DNA of 64,000 nucleotides, from the NCBI GenBank assembly GCA_022478985.1, contig JAKSZP010002654.1, positions 124,001 through 188,000 on the forward strand. Direction: 5' to 3'. Made by a program: the position numbers and the translations under genes. Every line of letters starts with the position of its first letter. Positions within the stretch are counted from its first letter, which is position 1. Source of the stretch: Massospora cicadina. Its lineage: Eukaryota; Entomophthoromycota; Entomophthoromycetes; Entomophthorales; Entomophthoraceae. The notes beneath the pieces were generated by a model. It did not search any database. It worked only from the letters and a program-made list of their open reading frames with translations, and was not told where the DNA came from. This document shows, piece after piece, positions 11,440-22,839 of the stretch.

Positions 11440-13029
11440 GCGCCCAACCATTAGTCACTACTAATCACATTTTTCTATATGATAATAAACACAATTATCT
11501 CTGCCCTGAAGTCCTATCCTGATTTCTAGATTACATCTGATAGGGCTCAAGCAGAACTTTACGTATAGATTAGATAAAAGCAGACTCTATTTAAATATAT
11601 CCCAATATGTTAAATTTTTCCTGCCTCTCAAAGACCCCCTGTTCAACCACGTTTGCATGTCATTGAAGCTATAAAAATCAAACCCATCTTCTCTACTGCA
11701 TATATAATCACTATACCTTGAATCAATGATATAATGAACGTGATGAGGAAGCAGAAAAAGAAATGGTGGCAAAAGAAAGGGCATCTTGAAGAAAGAGGTT
11801 ATGCATGCTTATTATTACACTCCCTGCCTCTGCCAAATCCACCTTAATGACTGCTTCCAAAAGTATTATCTCCAAGAATGAATTTATCAACGATTTTTTT
11901 ACTTTTGAAATAAATTGAAACTGCATATTTCTTTTATAACTAGGCACCCATGTTCCTCACTTTACCACCATAGTTTGAGAGCCTGGTAGCTTGGGCGCCA
12001 TCAAAGTTCACGAAATCCTCATTTTTACAATCATTGAAGTTGGGCCCCACTGAATATTGTTTTGTTAAAACTTATGATGAAAATTAAGATCGCACTAACC
12101 TACCACATTAAATGAAATATGGAACTTCTGTTCCCAATGTACAAGGTTTATAGGGAAAAATCTGCGCTTCCACTTAGGTTTGGTAAATTATCATTGGACA
12201 CCTTAGCATTAGAAATGACAACCAAAGCTACTGCTACTGCTGGAGACACAATTCCTCTAGAATACAATTTCATCACTATTACACCTAAGGATTCTTATGA
12301 TTACTCAAGCCACCCATACCCCTAATAATAAAAGACCACTTCAATTGCAAAGAAAACATAAGGGCACACACTTGCTTTCTGGAGAAAGTTGACAATATCA
12401 ATCAAATTTAGTATCACATCCGGGGTTCCTACGTGCAATTATCACCCCATATGGATGATGGTACAGATGGAAAGCCCATATTATCCAGAACCTAAAGCAA
12501 TTTTAACAAGGTCCCACAATATAATCAACACTAAGTCGCATGTGAATATTCCTTATTAAAGCCTACTGGAGATACAAAGTGATGACAACCTATAGGTGAA
12601 AAAGGTCTTAAAATATCCCAGTATTCTCAATCCTTCTTACGCAGGTCCCATCTCAGTGCATCTGGCTAAATATGATGGCCATTACTCATATGTTTCTACC
12701 CAACACTATGATCTGTATAAAAGGCTACTACCTTTTAATAAGGTAATAATGTCTGAGAATTTGTGTGGCACCACGTTTTCAAATTTGATGCACCTCTCAT
12801 TGTGGCTCAGTTTGAGACCTTGGGTGTGAAAATCTTGATTCTCAATAAAAAGTAAGAAAGATCAATTGCTAATAATGGATATGTTAATCTGCTATGCACC
12901 TCCCTCTATGACTACACCAACTTGAAAGGAGACATTCACAATCTAGTAACATGAGATGCTTCCGCAATCCAAACTTGACTTTTTTAGAAAGAGTAAAGTA
13001 TAGGAGGCCCAAATAGCTACAGAGCTCAA
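11440..13029 (+). other. Interior of element J between gag and RT, unresolved
   Basis: By position this should hold the protease and the protease-RT linker of element J. Plus-strand stretches at 12119-12325 and 12596-12829 stay open but contain no active-site D-S/T-G motif or other recognisable block. I can assign nothing further. Confidence 0.3.
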
Positions 13030-13470
13030 GGAATTATTAGTGTTAGGACTAAAGATACCATTCCAAAGCCCATAATCACTGAGCCTCCTAATTGTTCATA
13101 AAAAGTAGACGAGTCACCAAGTTGGCATGGATTACAAAATAATTAACTTTGGTAACAAAAAGAGATAGTTATTCAATGCCATGAATCAATGCCTCAATAT
13201 GCCTACTTTTCAGAGCTCAGTATTTTTGGCAATGAATCTTTCCAGAAGATGTTGGAAAAATTGAGTTAGTCTCAAGGAATGAGTCAATTATGCACGAAGA
13301 AACAAAAAAATATTTGAACTGACATAAATACCACAAGGGCTATGTATTGCCTCGCCACCTTTCAACGCAATATGGACAGACTGATGGGTGTTCTGAAGTT
13401 ATTGTGCATATTAGTTTACCTTAATGAGATCACAGTATTTTTCAACACCATCAAAGGACAAATAGAACAT
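13030..13470 (+). pseudogene. Reverse transcriptase relic of element J
   Basis: Plus-strand Gypsy RT remnants lie in order. A finger block reads like LLIVHKK...MDYKIIN (about 13090-13150) with a stop, and then YSMP. The PQGLCIASPPF block (about 13330-13360) corresponds to PQGLCNAPATF. The catalytic block reads ILVYLNEI, with the YLDD aspartates lost (about 13410-13430). Multiple stops and frame changes make it dead. Confidence 0.7.
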
Positions 13471-13819
13471 CTTTATAAACTTTTTAACTGGTAAAACAGG
13501 CTTTTAAGCTAAAGACCTCAAATTCTTGTAATTTCAACCCAAGAAAGATACTCTTGGGAATAAAGTCATTAAACAAGGGATTCAACCTTTTATTGACAAA
13601 GTTGCAGCAATTATAAATGACACCTCCTTAAAGAATCTGGGACAAACTAAATGTTTCTTGGAAAGTGTGGTACTATATTCAACTCATTCCATGGCGCGCA
13701 AATTTTTGCCAAAACTTTTGTGTAACTGTTAAAAAAACGTTCCTTTAAAATGAAAATAGGATCAGGAGTAAACATTCAACCTTCTTAGGTATGTTTTAAG
13801 TATTTAACGTGTTCTCATA

Positions 13820-14110
13820 AAACCAAGCTTGACAGAATACTATTACTATTTTACTAATGCAAGTGTTGTGGCTGTGGGGGACTTTTGGCCCAGTCAGATG
13901 ACCATCAAATAGATTGTCCAGCATCCTGATTTAATAAGATTTATTCACGGCTAAGCAGAACTACATTATTAACAAGTGAGCATGCCTAGACATTCTTCTT
14001 ACTATTAAGCATTTTTGACCTTATATGTATAGAACTCACTTCACCATCATCACCAATCATGACTCCCTCAAATGGCTCATCATAAGAGGATCCAGATTGG
14101 GCTTGCTAAA
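13820..14110 (+). pseudogene. RNase H relic of element J
   Basis: A short FTNASVVAVG block near 13850 corresponds to the FTDASxxAxGG start of Gypsy RNase H, with the first aspartate changed to asparagine. A following stretch to about 14090 includes a FLTLYV-like and SLKWLI-like segment in shifted frames. Spacing after the RT relic is as expected. Confidence 0.55.
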
Positions 14111-14499
14111 TGGGTGCTATGTCTACAGATATATTACTTTGCTATAGTTATTGCATTGTATTACTTATTAGAATGCAGATGGGTTTTCTATGCTAAACTG
14201 GCGGTGGTGATACTTAAAGTAGACCAACTACACTTATTTGAATGGCCAGCTACATTGATGGGATTTGTTTTTGAGAGATCATTAATGAGTTACAATCTAT
14301 GAAAAATATTTAATATAAAAATGGGATGCTTTACAATTATCTATGGTAAATGGTTGAATTATGTTTTTATATCCTATAAAACCAAATTAGTTATTAAAAG
14401 CCACTCCAGTGTAGGACATAGAGCTATCAGGAATATATATGAGGGTTGAAAAATGATATTAATGGTATCTGATTTTAGAAACTACAAATTATGTATTTA

Positions 14500-15345
14500 A
14501 TGGTAGTTACCTGCAGAGCATAGAATTGATCAAGTCTCTGCTATCAGCACCCAAATAAAGGCTCCTTCCTCTCACTTTGACATAGTCAGTGTTAACTTAA
14601 TAGGGCCTTTATAAACGTGTTTTTGCGGCCATTGCTAATCCTACTCTCATTGACCACCTAAGCAACTGGGTCAAGGCTATCTTTGTTCATGACACCACCA
14701 CAAAGGCTACGCCTCGTTCCTTTTCTCATCTATTTTCATGCAATATGAAAGCCTAAGGGTCCTACTTTCTGAAAACGGGTTTGATATTACATCATAAAAT
14801 ATGCAAAACTAACATCATTGTTTTGTAATAGGAAACATAACACTTCAGCCTAAAATAATTAAATTAATGGGATAGTAAAGCAAATAAACTGTACCCTTAT
14901 ATCTACTATGTGTAAGACTACTGCACCCAATCTTATGCAAAATAATTAAAATCTCCCATCCGCCTTTCTGAAATATCATATAATGTATCAATGAGTAATC
15001 CAAGTCACAATTTTATGTCTTTATGGGGAAATAACCAATTATAATACAGCTATAACCTCTTCTAATATCTTTTATTTCTGATAATGGAACGTTGACCCGA
15101 TGGCATTGTCCAACTAATTAAACATTTCACAATTGCTTGCCACCAATTTCAAACAAAGCACCTCAAAGGAGGCCATACAATCTAACGCTAGTCAACTGGA
15201 CATTCCCATTTATATATAAAATAGAGACCTTGTTTTGTTCTATCATCATCCTGGTGGCGACCAGAGAAACTTGACACCTCATGGTCAGGACCAAATTGCG
15301 TCTTAATTAAAGCAGGGTCTGAATTTTTCATTGTAGATATTTCCC
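14500..15345 (+). pseudogene. Integrase relic of element J
   Basis: The plus-strand core has LIDHLSNWVKAIFVHDTTT (about 14650-14710; first aspartate kept). The second-aspartate block is VLLSENG (about 14765), where D has become E. The glutamate block NGIVKQINCTL (about 14875-14905) has E changed to K. The C-terminal block GDLVLFYHHPGG (about 15225-15265) precedes a worn GPF/Y segment. It continues into sequence that aligns with the end of element A just before its polypurine tract. Confidence 0.75.
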
Positions 15346-15399
15346 AAATAACTGTACAGAAATGGGTTCATGGTAAATTTCTTTGAGCCTATGTACCCC

Positions 15400-15420
15400 T
15401 GGCAAGATTTTGAGGGTGAA
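15400..15420 (+). other. Polypurine tract of element J
   Basis: GCAAGATTTTGAGGGTGAA lies directly before the LTR start at 15421. The element A counterpart is GCAAGATCTTGAAGGGGGCA, and about 40 bases upstream align as well. Confidence 0.6.
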
Positions 15421-15960
15421 CTGGCAAAATTTGTGATGGTTTATGATTTTACCCTATTAAAGATTGAAGTTTTGAGCAGTTCAGATGACATACTCCATAA
15501 CAAAGCCTTGATGACTGTCAGAAAACCTCAGGAGTGATGGCTAAATATATTTAAGCTTTAGAATTGACACCTATTTATTTTAGTACTCCTCCAATTGATG
15601 ATGCTAACCATCTGACAAGGATGTCAACTCCTACTGTAAGAGACTTTTATTAGATTTGATGATCAGAAATAAAGAAATGAGAATTGCCTAACGTTATCAG
15701 GCATCTAATAAGAAAGATATTACTCACTATGATGCATGTCAACTTATTGTGAAGTCATACCAAATCCTATTTTATAAATATTTCTAATTTTTGATAATAA
15801 AGTTATCGTTTATTCTGATTTGCTTTTTTATTAGACATAATACGTCAAAAAATCAAAAATCATTGGACAAATCTACCTCTATAAAGTCGCTAGTGCCATG
15901 AAACTAATAAATTCTTAGCCATTGAAGCACCTTCTCTTTTAAACTATGGATAAAATTACA
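15421..15960 (+). repeat. LTR shared by elements J (3') and C (5')
   Basis: The left side is J's integrase end and polypurine tract. The right side is C's primer-binding site (ACTGGTGCTTTCTTCC). The internal sequence at 15590-15960 aligns with 41870-42242, C's 3' LTR, for example around GCTAACCAT, TTGGACAAATCTA and AAGCA-C-TTCTCTTTT. The start reads TGGCA, possibly mutated from TGTCA, and the end is CA. The start is less certain than the end. Confidence 0.6.
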
Positions 15961-15961
15961 A

Positions 15962-15978
15962 TACTGGTGCTTTCTTCC
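15962..15978 (+). other. Primer-binding-site candidate of element C
   Basis: TACTGGTGCTTTCTTCC directly follows the LTR. About 60 bases downstream align with the corresponding leader of element A, and element I has a similar TGGTGCTTTCTACC after its 5' LTR. Confidence 0.55.
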
Positions 15979-17109
15979 ATGTTACTTCCAAGGCTCCCTG
16001 GTGAAAACATATTAGCACAAGAAATAAATAATTCTAGTGAAGAAAGTCCCTCGTCAGAGAATAGTTAAATATTGCTCAATGTTAAATACAAACTGGCATA
16101 AGATACCTTTATATAATATCAATGAGCTTCAATTCAATTATACCATGGATTTGGCCATTGATGGCACTGAAAACTTAGTTTACTAATTAAACCCACAGAA
16201 GTTGTCTCTACAATTATGGGATTGTTATGGGGAATATAATTGGGTGGACAATAAAACCAATCCAAGGTTCTAGGGCTTCTAATAATATGATGATTCTATA
16301 TGCCTCAGATGTTTTGGCAAGTATTGAAGTTGGTTGGCTCAAATAGAGAAGTTTGTCAGGTAATATAATGCATCTGTCTATTATTCGCTTGCTACAGATT
16401 TTGGGGTTACACACCCTTAAGAGGTTCAACGACAGTTGACTATGGCTCAACATATAAATCTCATCTGGCTGATTTCTATGATATAGCTTCTGGTTTTGAT
16501 TGTGACAATCATGAAGCCATAATTGATAATTAGAGACCGATAAGATATAACATAACCAGATTAGTAGAGTTGACAATATCGTTGCAGGTTATTTACGTCA
16601 ATAAATAGCCCAGAAAATTACTGAAACTGCTACCCTTATTCACCAATGGTCACTAGCCCTTCTCATTTAGAGGCCTTACCTTTACCAGGATTCCTGATCC
16701 TGCATAACATAGAGCTCAAAGTTCTACTAACTACCCTTGCATCTAGACCTATGTAATCTTAAGAAATAATCCTATTGCTTATGTGCGACCTACTCCTATA
16801 AATGATTTATTATTTGTCCTAGATGAGGAAAGTTATGTGACTTTGGTTTGTATGATACACCTATTATTTCTAATAAAATAAGGATTAAATATAGTGATTA
16901 ACTTACTTTAGACAACAAAGAGATGAGGCTCTCAATGAAAAGTATGCATGTATATTTACAAATGGCTACGGAAATATTGAGTTATAAAAGGTGTATTACA
17001 TTAAGTTAAAATGGGAGATACTCCCCCTATTTGGGCCTGAATATACTGAAAGGATAAGGTCAATGAGGCTTAAGTTTTTATGGCTTAAAGCAATTATTTA
17101 AAGCTGGTT
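15979..17109 (+). other. Leader and unresolved interior of element C
   Basis: Frames on the plus strand are heavily interrupted. No capsid, zinc knuckle or protease motif is visible. The segment is about 2 kb shorter than the equivalent region of element A, which points to an internal deletion of gag and protease. Confidence 0.35.
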
Positions 17110-17840
17110 TTTTAAGTCTTTAACAGAGCCCATGGGCTTTCCTTTTCTTCTTATTCAAAAAAATAAGAGACATAGGGTGGTTATAGATTTTTGATATCTT
17201 AATGTTATTACTTAAAAAGATTTATATTCTTTACTTGTATTAATGATTCGTTGAGAGGGTTATCTGGGTTGCAGTCTTTTTGGCCATGGCACATACTAGC
17301 AGTTAATGAAGAAATTAAACCTGCCCTGAAGGATCAAAAATGTGGCTTGATTTCCAGTGAAGGGCTATTTAAGCCTACTCACATGATGCAGGGCTTTGTA
17401 ATGCCCCTGCTATCCCACAAAGGGCCATGGATGCTTTATGTGGCGATTTAGAGATTTCCTGCATCCTCATTTATTTAGAAAATATCTTTGTTTTTTCTCG
17501 CACTTTTAATGAACATTTAGATCTTATAAAGGATGTATATAGCCAAATTTGACACGCTTCTCTTGATCTAAGCCAGAAAAGTGTGCAATTTTTCAAACAT
17601 GAGATGTAATACAAGACATAAGGTCAACCAAACAGGGATTATTGCCCTTGTCTACAGAAATTCAAGCTATTATACAAATGACTATTCCTACTAGTTTATG
17701 TGATATTCATAAGTTTTTAGGGATAGTTGGTTATTACTTACAATTCATCACCCAGTTTGCTGAGATTGTAAGATCTTTAGTTTACTCAGTCATAGGTTTT
17801 CCCTTTCTCATGGAAGGAGTCTCAACAGCAAGCATTTGAT
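17110..17840 (+). pseudogene. Reverse transcriptase relic of element C
   Basis: The plus-strand finger motif reads FPFLLIQKNK and HRVVIDF (about 17130-17190). The YLDD box is now IYLENIFVFS (about 17466-17500), so the catalytic aspartates are lost. The connection block FLGIVGYYLQFITQFAEI (17718-17771) leads towards RNase H. Several stops interrupt it. Confidence 0.8.
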
Positions 17841-17869
17841 CCTTTATGCCAGTCTTTAATAACTGCTCC

Positions 17870-18330
17870 GGCTTTATCTCACCCTGATTTTACAAAACCT
17901 TTTCTTTTGTTTATAGATGCCAGCGAAATGGATGTTAACAGCTTACTGGCTCAGTATGACTCTATCTTTTTAGATCACCCTATTGCGTATTAAAGTTAAC
18001 TCTCACTAAAGCAGAATTCAATTGCAGTGATACTTTGAGGGAATGCCTCTTAGTATTTCTAACCAAAAAGCATTTCAGTACCTATATTTATGGAAAACAT
18101 TTTAAAATTTTCATTAACCATGCAACCCTAAAAATTTTTACCAAGTGAAAGACCTGATGGGCGTTTTTCTAATTGAGCTAAAAGCTCAAAAATTATGATT
18201 ATTCAACTAAACATTGTTCTGGAGCTTTTTTACCAGAATGATAATGGGCTTTATTAGTTGCCAATAATCACCTTGTTTACTGATTAAGAGGATCATCTTT
18301 TTGACCTAATTGCTAGGTCTGAACTTTGGA
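17870..18330 (+). pseudogene. RNase H relic of element C
   Basis: A block LSHPDFTKPF then LFIDASEMDVNSLLAQ (about 17875-17955) is the start of Gypsy RNase H with the first aspartate intact. A later HFKIFINHATLKIF segment (about 18090-18140) corresponds to the third-aspartate block, with D changed to N. Stops lie between them. Confidence 0.75.
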
Positions 18331-18464
18331 TTTGTGAATCTAAGGATATAATTGCTAAGTTATAGGCTTTACCCGTTGATACCTAAATATATAGGGGGTT
18401 AGTTTATAAAAATGTTAGGAGCCAAGTGTCTGCATTTTATTCTGCCCTACGTTAGAAAAGATAT

Positions 18465-18962
18465 TGTCATGATCCCATTATAACTGGATTATAAGCCCTA
18501 AGTCACTATGGCGGAACAGATGGAATCCGCCAAGTACGATATGAGTTATGATAATTTGAGCACCTCGAAATGAGGCAACAAAGGGTTGTTAGGGAAATCG
18601 CCTTGAATTAGGTTATTGGGAATTTAATGAATAAAGAGTTGGTTGACCAATGAGATATGGCGAAGTGAATTACTAAGCTATGTAATTGGTATCTTCCAAA
18701 GTTGCTATGATACAAGCGAGATGAGACAATCAAGAGGAGGTTGTTAATAGTTTAGAGTGAGCGAAACAGCGAGGATCCACTGTGTTTATTATATTAAATG
18801 AAGAAGTATAGTGGGAGCAAGTGCTCCATAATTATTAAATAATTATATTTATGTTGTTTCAAGGGCAACAAACCTCATATTGTTGGTCCTATTGCTCAGT
18901 GGGTCAAACCCTGTGCAATATTGATTATGGTATATATCAACAGAAACGCCAATTTTATAATA
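18465..18962 (+). repeat. 5' LTR of element B
   Basis: It starts TGTCAT and ends at ATTTTATAATA. It aligns with 23905-24403 throughout. Both contain a perfect short hairpin, GGAGCAAGTGCTCC (about 18817 and 24258), and a conserved ACAGATGGAATCCGCCAAGT block. Confidence 0.9.
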
Positions 18963-18982
18963 TTGGTGCTCACTACAAGGGA
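18963..18982 (+). other. Primer-binding-site candidate of element B
   Basis: TTGGTGCTCACTACAAGGGA follows directly after the LTR end. The form TTGGTGCTC...TAC resembles the sites of elements C and I. The matching tRNA was not identified. Confidence 0.5.
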
Positions 18983-19031
18983 CCCATTTTATCAATCACA
19001 TAGACTGATAAGCGTTCCTCAGTTGCTGGTC

Positions 19032-19990
19032 ATGTCATATCTGGCTTGCTTTACTAAGGAATCATCTCAACACACTGCAACAGTTGAATATGCAGAACTC
19101 AAGCTTGCCTTGGACGATGTGCTTAAAATGGAAGAAGGAGTTTCTGCAAGAATGTTGTATTGACAAGCTGCCTCTATTTGATTGAGATGGGAACATCCAT
19201 TGATTCTTTAAATGATTTGAGTTTGCATTAGAAGGAGCTTCATATCAATGTAAAGCCAAATTACTGATGTCCACTATGGATGTTGGAAGCGCTGATCAAG
19301 TTACTTGCTATCTTCCCAACAGTTCCTTTACCTATCAAAAGGTGAAGGAAACTGTGCTGTGGTTGTTTGGAGGAACTTCAAAAATGGCGCAACAGAAGGC
19401 TGAATTTTTAACCATTGTGTTTCAACATAGTGAGACCCTCGCTGAGTTTGCTGACCAATTCTCAGCAAAAGCTCATGTGTTAATTGGGGCAGGAGTTTTG
19501 ACTGAATGTGACATAAGCATAGCATTGACCTTGCTGTGAAACCATAATGAGAGCTTTTTAATGCCTTGGCTCCATATTTAGAGGTTGACACACCTTTGCT
19601 TAAATTTGATCAAATTCTATGCCAGTTGTCCTATAACTTCCCTCCACCCAATATAGAGTGGAACCCTATCACCTCCACTGTTAGCCTTGTTTATTCGGAG
19701 AATTCATTCTCCCTGCTCAGCACCCAGTTGGCATTCCCTAGCCTTATTATCATCACAAGCCTCATTTTCAACCAAGTTGCCAACAGAATTTCACCTACCA
19801 GGATGGGCCTGGTTACACTGTTTGATACCAGTCCACCTTTTCAGGTGGCCCATTTTACAACACCTTAGGATGCAGGTCTCATAGGGTTAATTGCTTTTTG
19901 TGCGGTCACCCTGGGCACCTGGCTAGGAGTTGTTATAATCATCAGGTTCAGTACCTACCGTGGGAGCAGTATAATCAGGGAAAAGTCAGA
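19032..19990 (+). pseudogene. Gag relic of element B with zinc knuckle
   Basis: The likely start is ATG 19032. An N-terminal segment (to 19163) is followed by a retrotransposon-gag capsid stretch (19267-19539). That stretch has SFTYQKVKETVLWLF and later SETLAEFADQFSAKA, the 'F...L.Q..E.V.EYADRF' pattern of Ty3 Gag. The CX2CX4HX4C zinc knuckle CFLCGHPGHLARSC is intact at 19892-19933 in another frame, so frameshifts separate the parts. Gag would form the virus-like particle, and the knuckle binds genomic RNA. Confidence 0.8.
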
Positions 19991-20001
19991 ACGGATTAGA
20001 G

Positions 20002-20720
20002 ATGGGACTCTCTACCCCCGCTATTATGACTCAAAACGTCCCACCTGAACCTATTCCCGCACAGCTAGTGGATGTTTTCTGGTATAATGATGCTTTTCTA
20101 TACCAGCAGCCAGTTGGAGGGGTAAATGTGCTGGCACAAACGCAATTTATGGACAAGGCAGAAGCAGGCTCCCAGGAGCACCCAAAACTGTATGCTTGCC
20201 AATTGTTTGATCACCTTCCTACAGATGAACCAGATCCATTAGCTGATGCGCTCCTCTTAAAAGGGTTAAACGTGGCCCTCCCTGTGGACGCTATTATTAA
20301 AAATACCCTAAAGTGGGGAAGGGCATTATGAGCTTCCTTTGTAAAAGAGATCAGCTAAATGTCCATGTTTTAAAACAATTAGATGCATCTTACTCTGAGT
20401 TTGCTTACTGTGAAACTGTTGTAGCAAAAACCCAAATTTGCGCGATAATTGATATGGGTGCCCTAATCAACATATTGTCCTCAAAGTTGGTGTCAAAGTT
20501 AGCTTTAAATCCTGATGTAGAGCATTGTATGGTGTATGGGGCCACAGGCGCAGAAAGCACAGTATCTGAAGGAGCATACAGTGCGCTACCTTTGCAGTTT
20601 GGGTTGATTGTCATTTTAGACCCAGCTATATTGTTACCAAACAATAACTATGACCTGTTAATTGGAACCGCTTTTATGCATCACTTTTGAGCTGTTGTTG
20701 ATATGACAGCAGAGACATTT
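20002..20720 (+). pseudogene. Protease relic of element B
   Basis: A linker frame (20002-20331) leads into a retropepsin-like frame (20313-20690). The active site, normally D-T/S-G-A, reads ICAIIDMGALINILSS, so threonine or serine is replaced by methionine. The C-terminal LLG-type block reads YDLLIGTAFM. A stop follows at 20688. The protease would have cut the Gag-Pol polyprotein. Confidence 0.75.
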
Positions 20721-20726
20721 TAAAGT

Positions 20727-21340
20727 ATGGGACAACGGATCCCAATCTACTTCATTTCCAGAGGAATGCCAAAGGATACTGTACACATGAGTCACATTAA
20801 CCTTGCATATGGTGATGGAGTGGTTTTGGTTTGCTATCATCGACTAAAAAGCAAGATCTGGGCCCTTCCTCACCGAATTTATGAATTACAAGAGCTACCG
20901 CTTAGAGTCGCTAGCCCTATAACTATTCCCTCTGGACACCAAGCAATCATGTTTACTGAGTTAGAGGTGGGAGTGCTGGCTGGGCTATATGGGGAGGTCA
21001 TTGGTCCCTATCAACAATCATGTCTCAAGCCCCACATGATCCCGGGCATTGTACTCTCAGTGCATGGGGAGATCAAGGTCTTGGTAGCGAATCTCCAGAA
21101 TGGATCAATGAAAATCACTGACACCAAGTAGTTGCATTCCTCCATTTCATTCCAGTTGAGGAGGTCCTCAGGATTCATGAGTTTGGTTCACTGGATGAAT
21201 TCAGTCTGCCCGTCAAAACATAGCCTGGCATAATGGCAGTTGTACCACGTGAAAATTTAATGGGGTTAACAGAAGATCAGAAAGATTGAGCGGAAGCCTT
21301 ATTTCAAATATACAAAGAGATCTATACTGTTGATGATCAT
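20727..21340 (+). pseudogene. Protease-RT linker of element B
   Basis: An open stretch (20727-21131) ends in VLVANLQNGSMKI, the conserved post-protease segment of Gypsy polyproteins. The RT start follows near 21340. It has no catalytic role of its own. Confidence 0.6.
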
Positions 21341-22000
21341 GATTTAGGGTGCGCCCAAGGAGTGATCCATCGAGTGGACACTGGGGATCATCCCACCATC
21401 AGATCTCGGCCAATCCACCGATTTAGAGCATCAGAAGAAGTTGTCACAGCAGAAATCGAAAAACTGTTGGAGCAAGGAATGCTTGAACCATCGAAGAGCT
21501 TATGGGCTTCCCCTGTCTTAATTGTCAAAAAGAAGGATAGTACTAACTGGGTAGTAATAGACTACTGCAAGCTCAACAGCATCACAAAAAAAGGACTCCT
21601 ACCCTTTGCCACAGATTGATGATGCGTTAAACCAGTTGGGGGGAGCTCGTTACTTCTCCGCAATGGACCTTATATCCAGCTATTGGCAGATAGAGTTACT
21701 TGAGGCAGAACAAGAAAAATGCGCCATTATCACATCAAAAGGGCTTTTTCAAATGATACGTATGCCCCAAGGGCTGTGTAATGCCCTGGCTACATTCCAA
21801 CGGGCAATAGACACTATGCTCGGCAACTTGAAGCTGTCATGCACTCTTGTATACCTTGACAACATTAACATATTCTCCCGCATGTTTTATGAGCACCTTA
21901 GCCATTCAGAAGATGTATTCTGCTAGTTGGATGAGGCCAAAATCAAAATCAAACCCAGAAATGCTACTTTTTCAAGGATCAGCTAGAGTACCTTGGGTTT
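21341..22000 (+). pseudogene. Reverse transcriptase relic of element B
   Basis: Blocks are in order: HPTIRSRPIHRF, LWASPVLIVKKKDS, and DYCKLNSITKK (21362-21619). After a frameshift come DDALNQLGGARYFSAMDL, the PQGLCNALATFQRA block, and TLVYLDNINIFS (21606-21926). The catalytic YLDD reads YLDN, so the second catalytic aspartate is lost. It is one of the best-preserved RT relics in the window. Confidence 0.85.
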
Positions 22001-22680
22001 ATAGTTGATGCAACAGGGCTGAGGCCCCAACCAGTTAAGGTGGAGGCCATTCAGAAATTGACTACACCAAGCAGTAAACGAGATATACAAGTATTTTTAG
22101 GGATGGTTGGCTACTATCGCCGCTTCATACCTAACTTTAGTTGTATTGGAGGTTCATTGTTTGAGTTATTAAAAAAGGATGCCACGTTTGCATGGATGGA
22201 ACACTGTCAACGCTCCTTTGATACTCTTTGAACAGCGTTGATCGAGGTGCCAGTGCTACATTACCCAAATTTTTAAAAAAATTTATTGTACAGATGTATG
22301 CATCTCTTTCCGCTGTGGGGGCAGTTCTGTCTCAAAAAGATGATGAGGGGGAGGAGCACCCAGACGTACTGCAGCCAAATCCTGAATAGCCATGAGCAAT
22401 ACTATACTGTGACCGAGCAGGATTGATTTGCAGTGATTTATGCTAACAAGCAATTTCAAGTATATTTGCATGGTGTAAAATTTAAAGTTGTAACGGATCA
22501 CGCCTCATTACGCTGGCTGCAGAATCTTACGGAGCCTGAGGGCTGGCTAGCACGATGGGTCCTTAAACTATAAGCCTACAACTTTGATATCCTTCACCGA
22601 CCAGGAGCAAAACACCAGAATGCTGATTGCTTGTTGAGCTACCAACTATTGCAGTTACAGCAGATCTGAGCGATATTATG
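22001..22680 (+). pseudogene. RNase H relic of element B
   Basis: The connection block FLGMVGYYRRFIPNFS (22091-22140) is followed by a broken RNase H. The first block is near 22280-22320 (FIVQMYASLSAVGAVL; D lost). The third-aspartate block is near 22490-22530 (VVTDHASLRWLQ). The final block is near 22600-22640 (HRPGAKHQNADCLLS). The frames shift between blocks. Confidence 0.75.
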
Positions 22681-22839
22681 TATGGCAAGATGCTCAGCGG
22701 AAAGTAAAACGATGAGTCACCTCAAGTCATCAAGGCGTTTAATAAAATGCGAGCCAATACTTTCCAGCGGAATGGTGAGTTATACAAGCGGATTGGTGAT
22801 TCCACAGTGAATTTTTGTGACACTCAATGCAGCCTAACA

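Larger units (their letters stand above)
1..15960 (+). mobile_element. Element J: old Ty3/Gypsy retrotransposon, split, 5' end outside window
   Basis: Plus-strand order is gag relic, reverse transcriptase (RT), RNase H, integrase (IN), polypurine tract and LTR. The element is interrupted by element A (1733-8879) and by a half-LINE (9586-11412). With both removed, the distance from the gag helix region to RT and from RT to the integrase glutamate position matches element A, which belongs to the same family. The last ~60 bases before the polypurine tract also align with A by eye. Every domain carries stops and frameshifts, and it looks like one of the oldest layers in the window. Confidence 0.7.

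Noticed and set aside
16214..16576. 120-codon open frame on the minus strand
   Set aside because: It lies inside plus-strand element C, has no motif and no partner in the other elements. Length alone is not convincing in AT-rich sequence.
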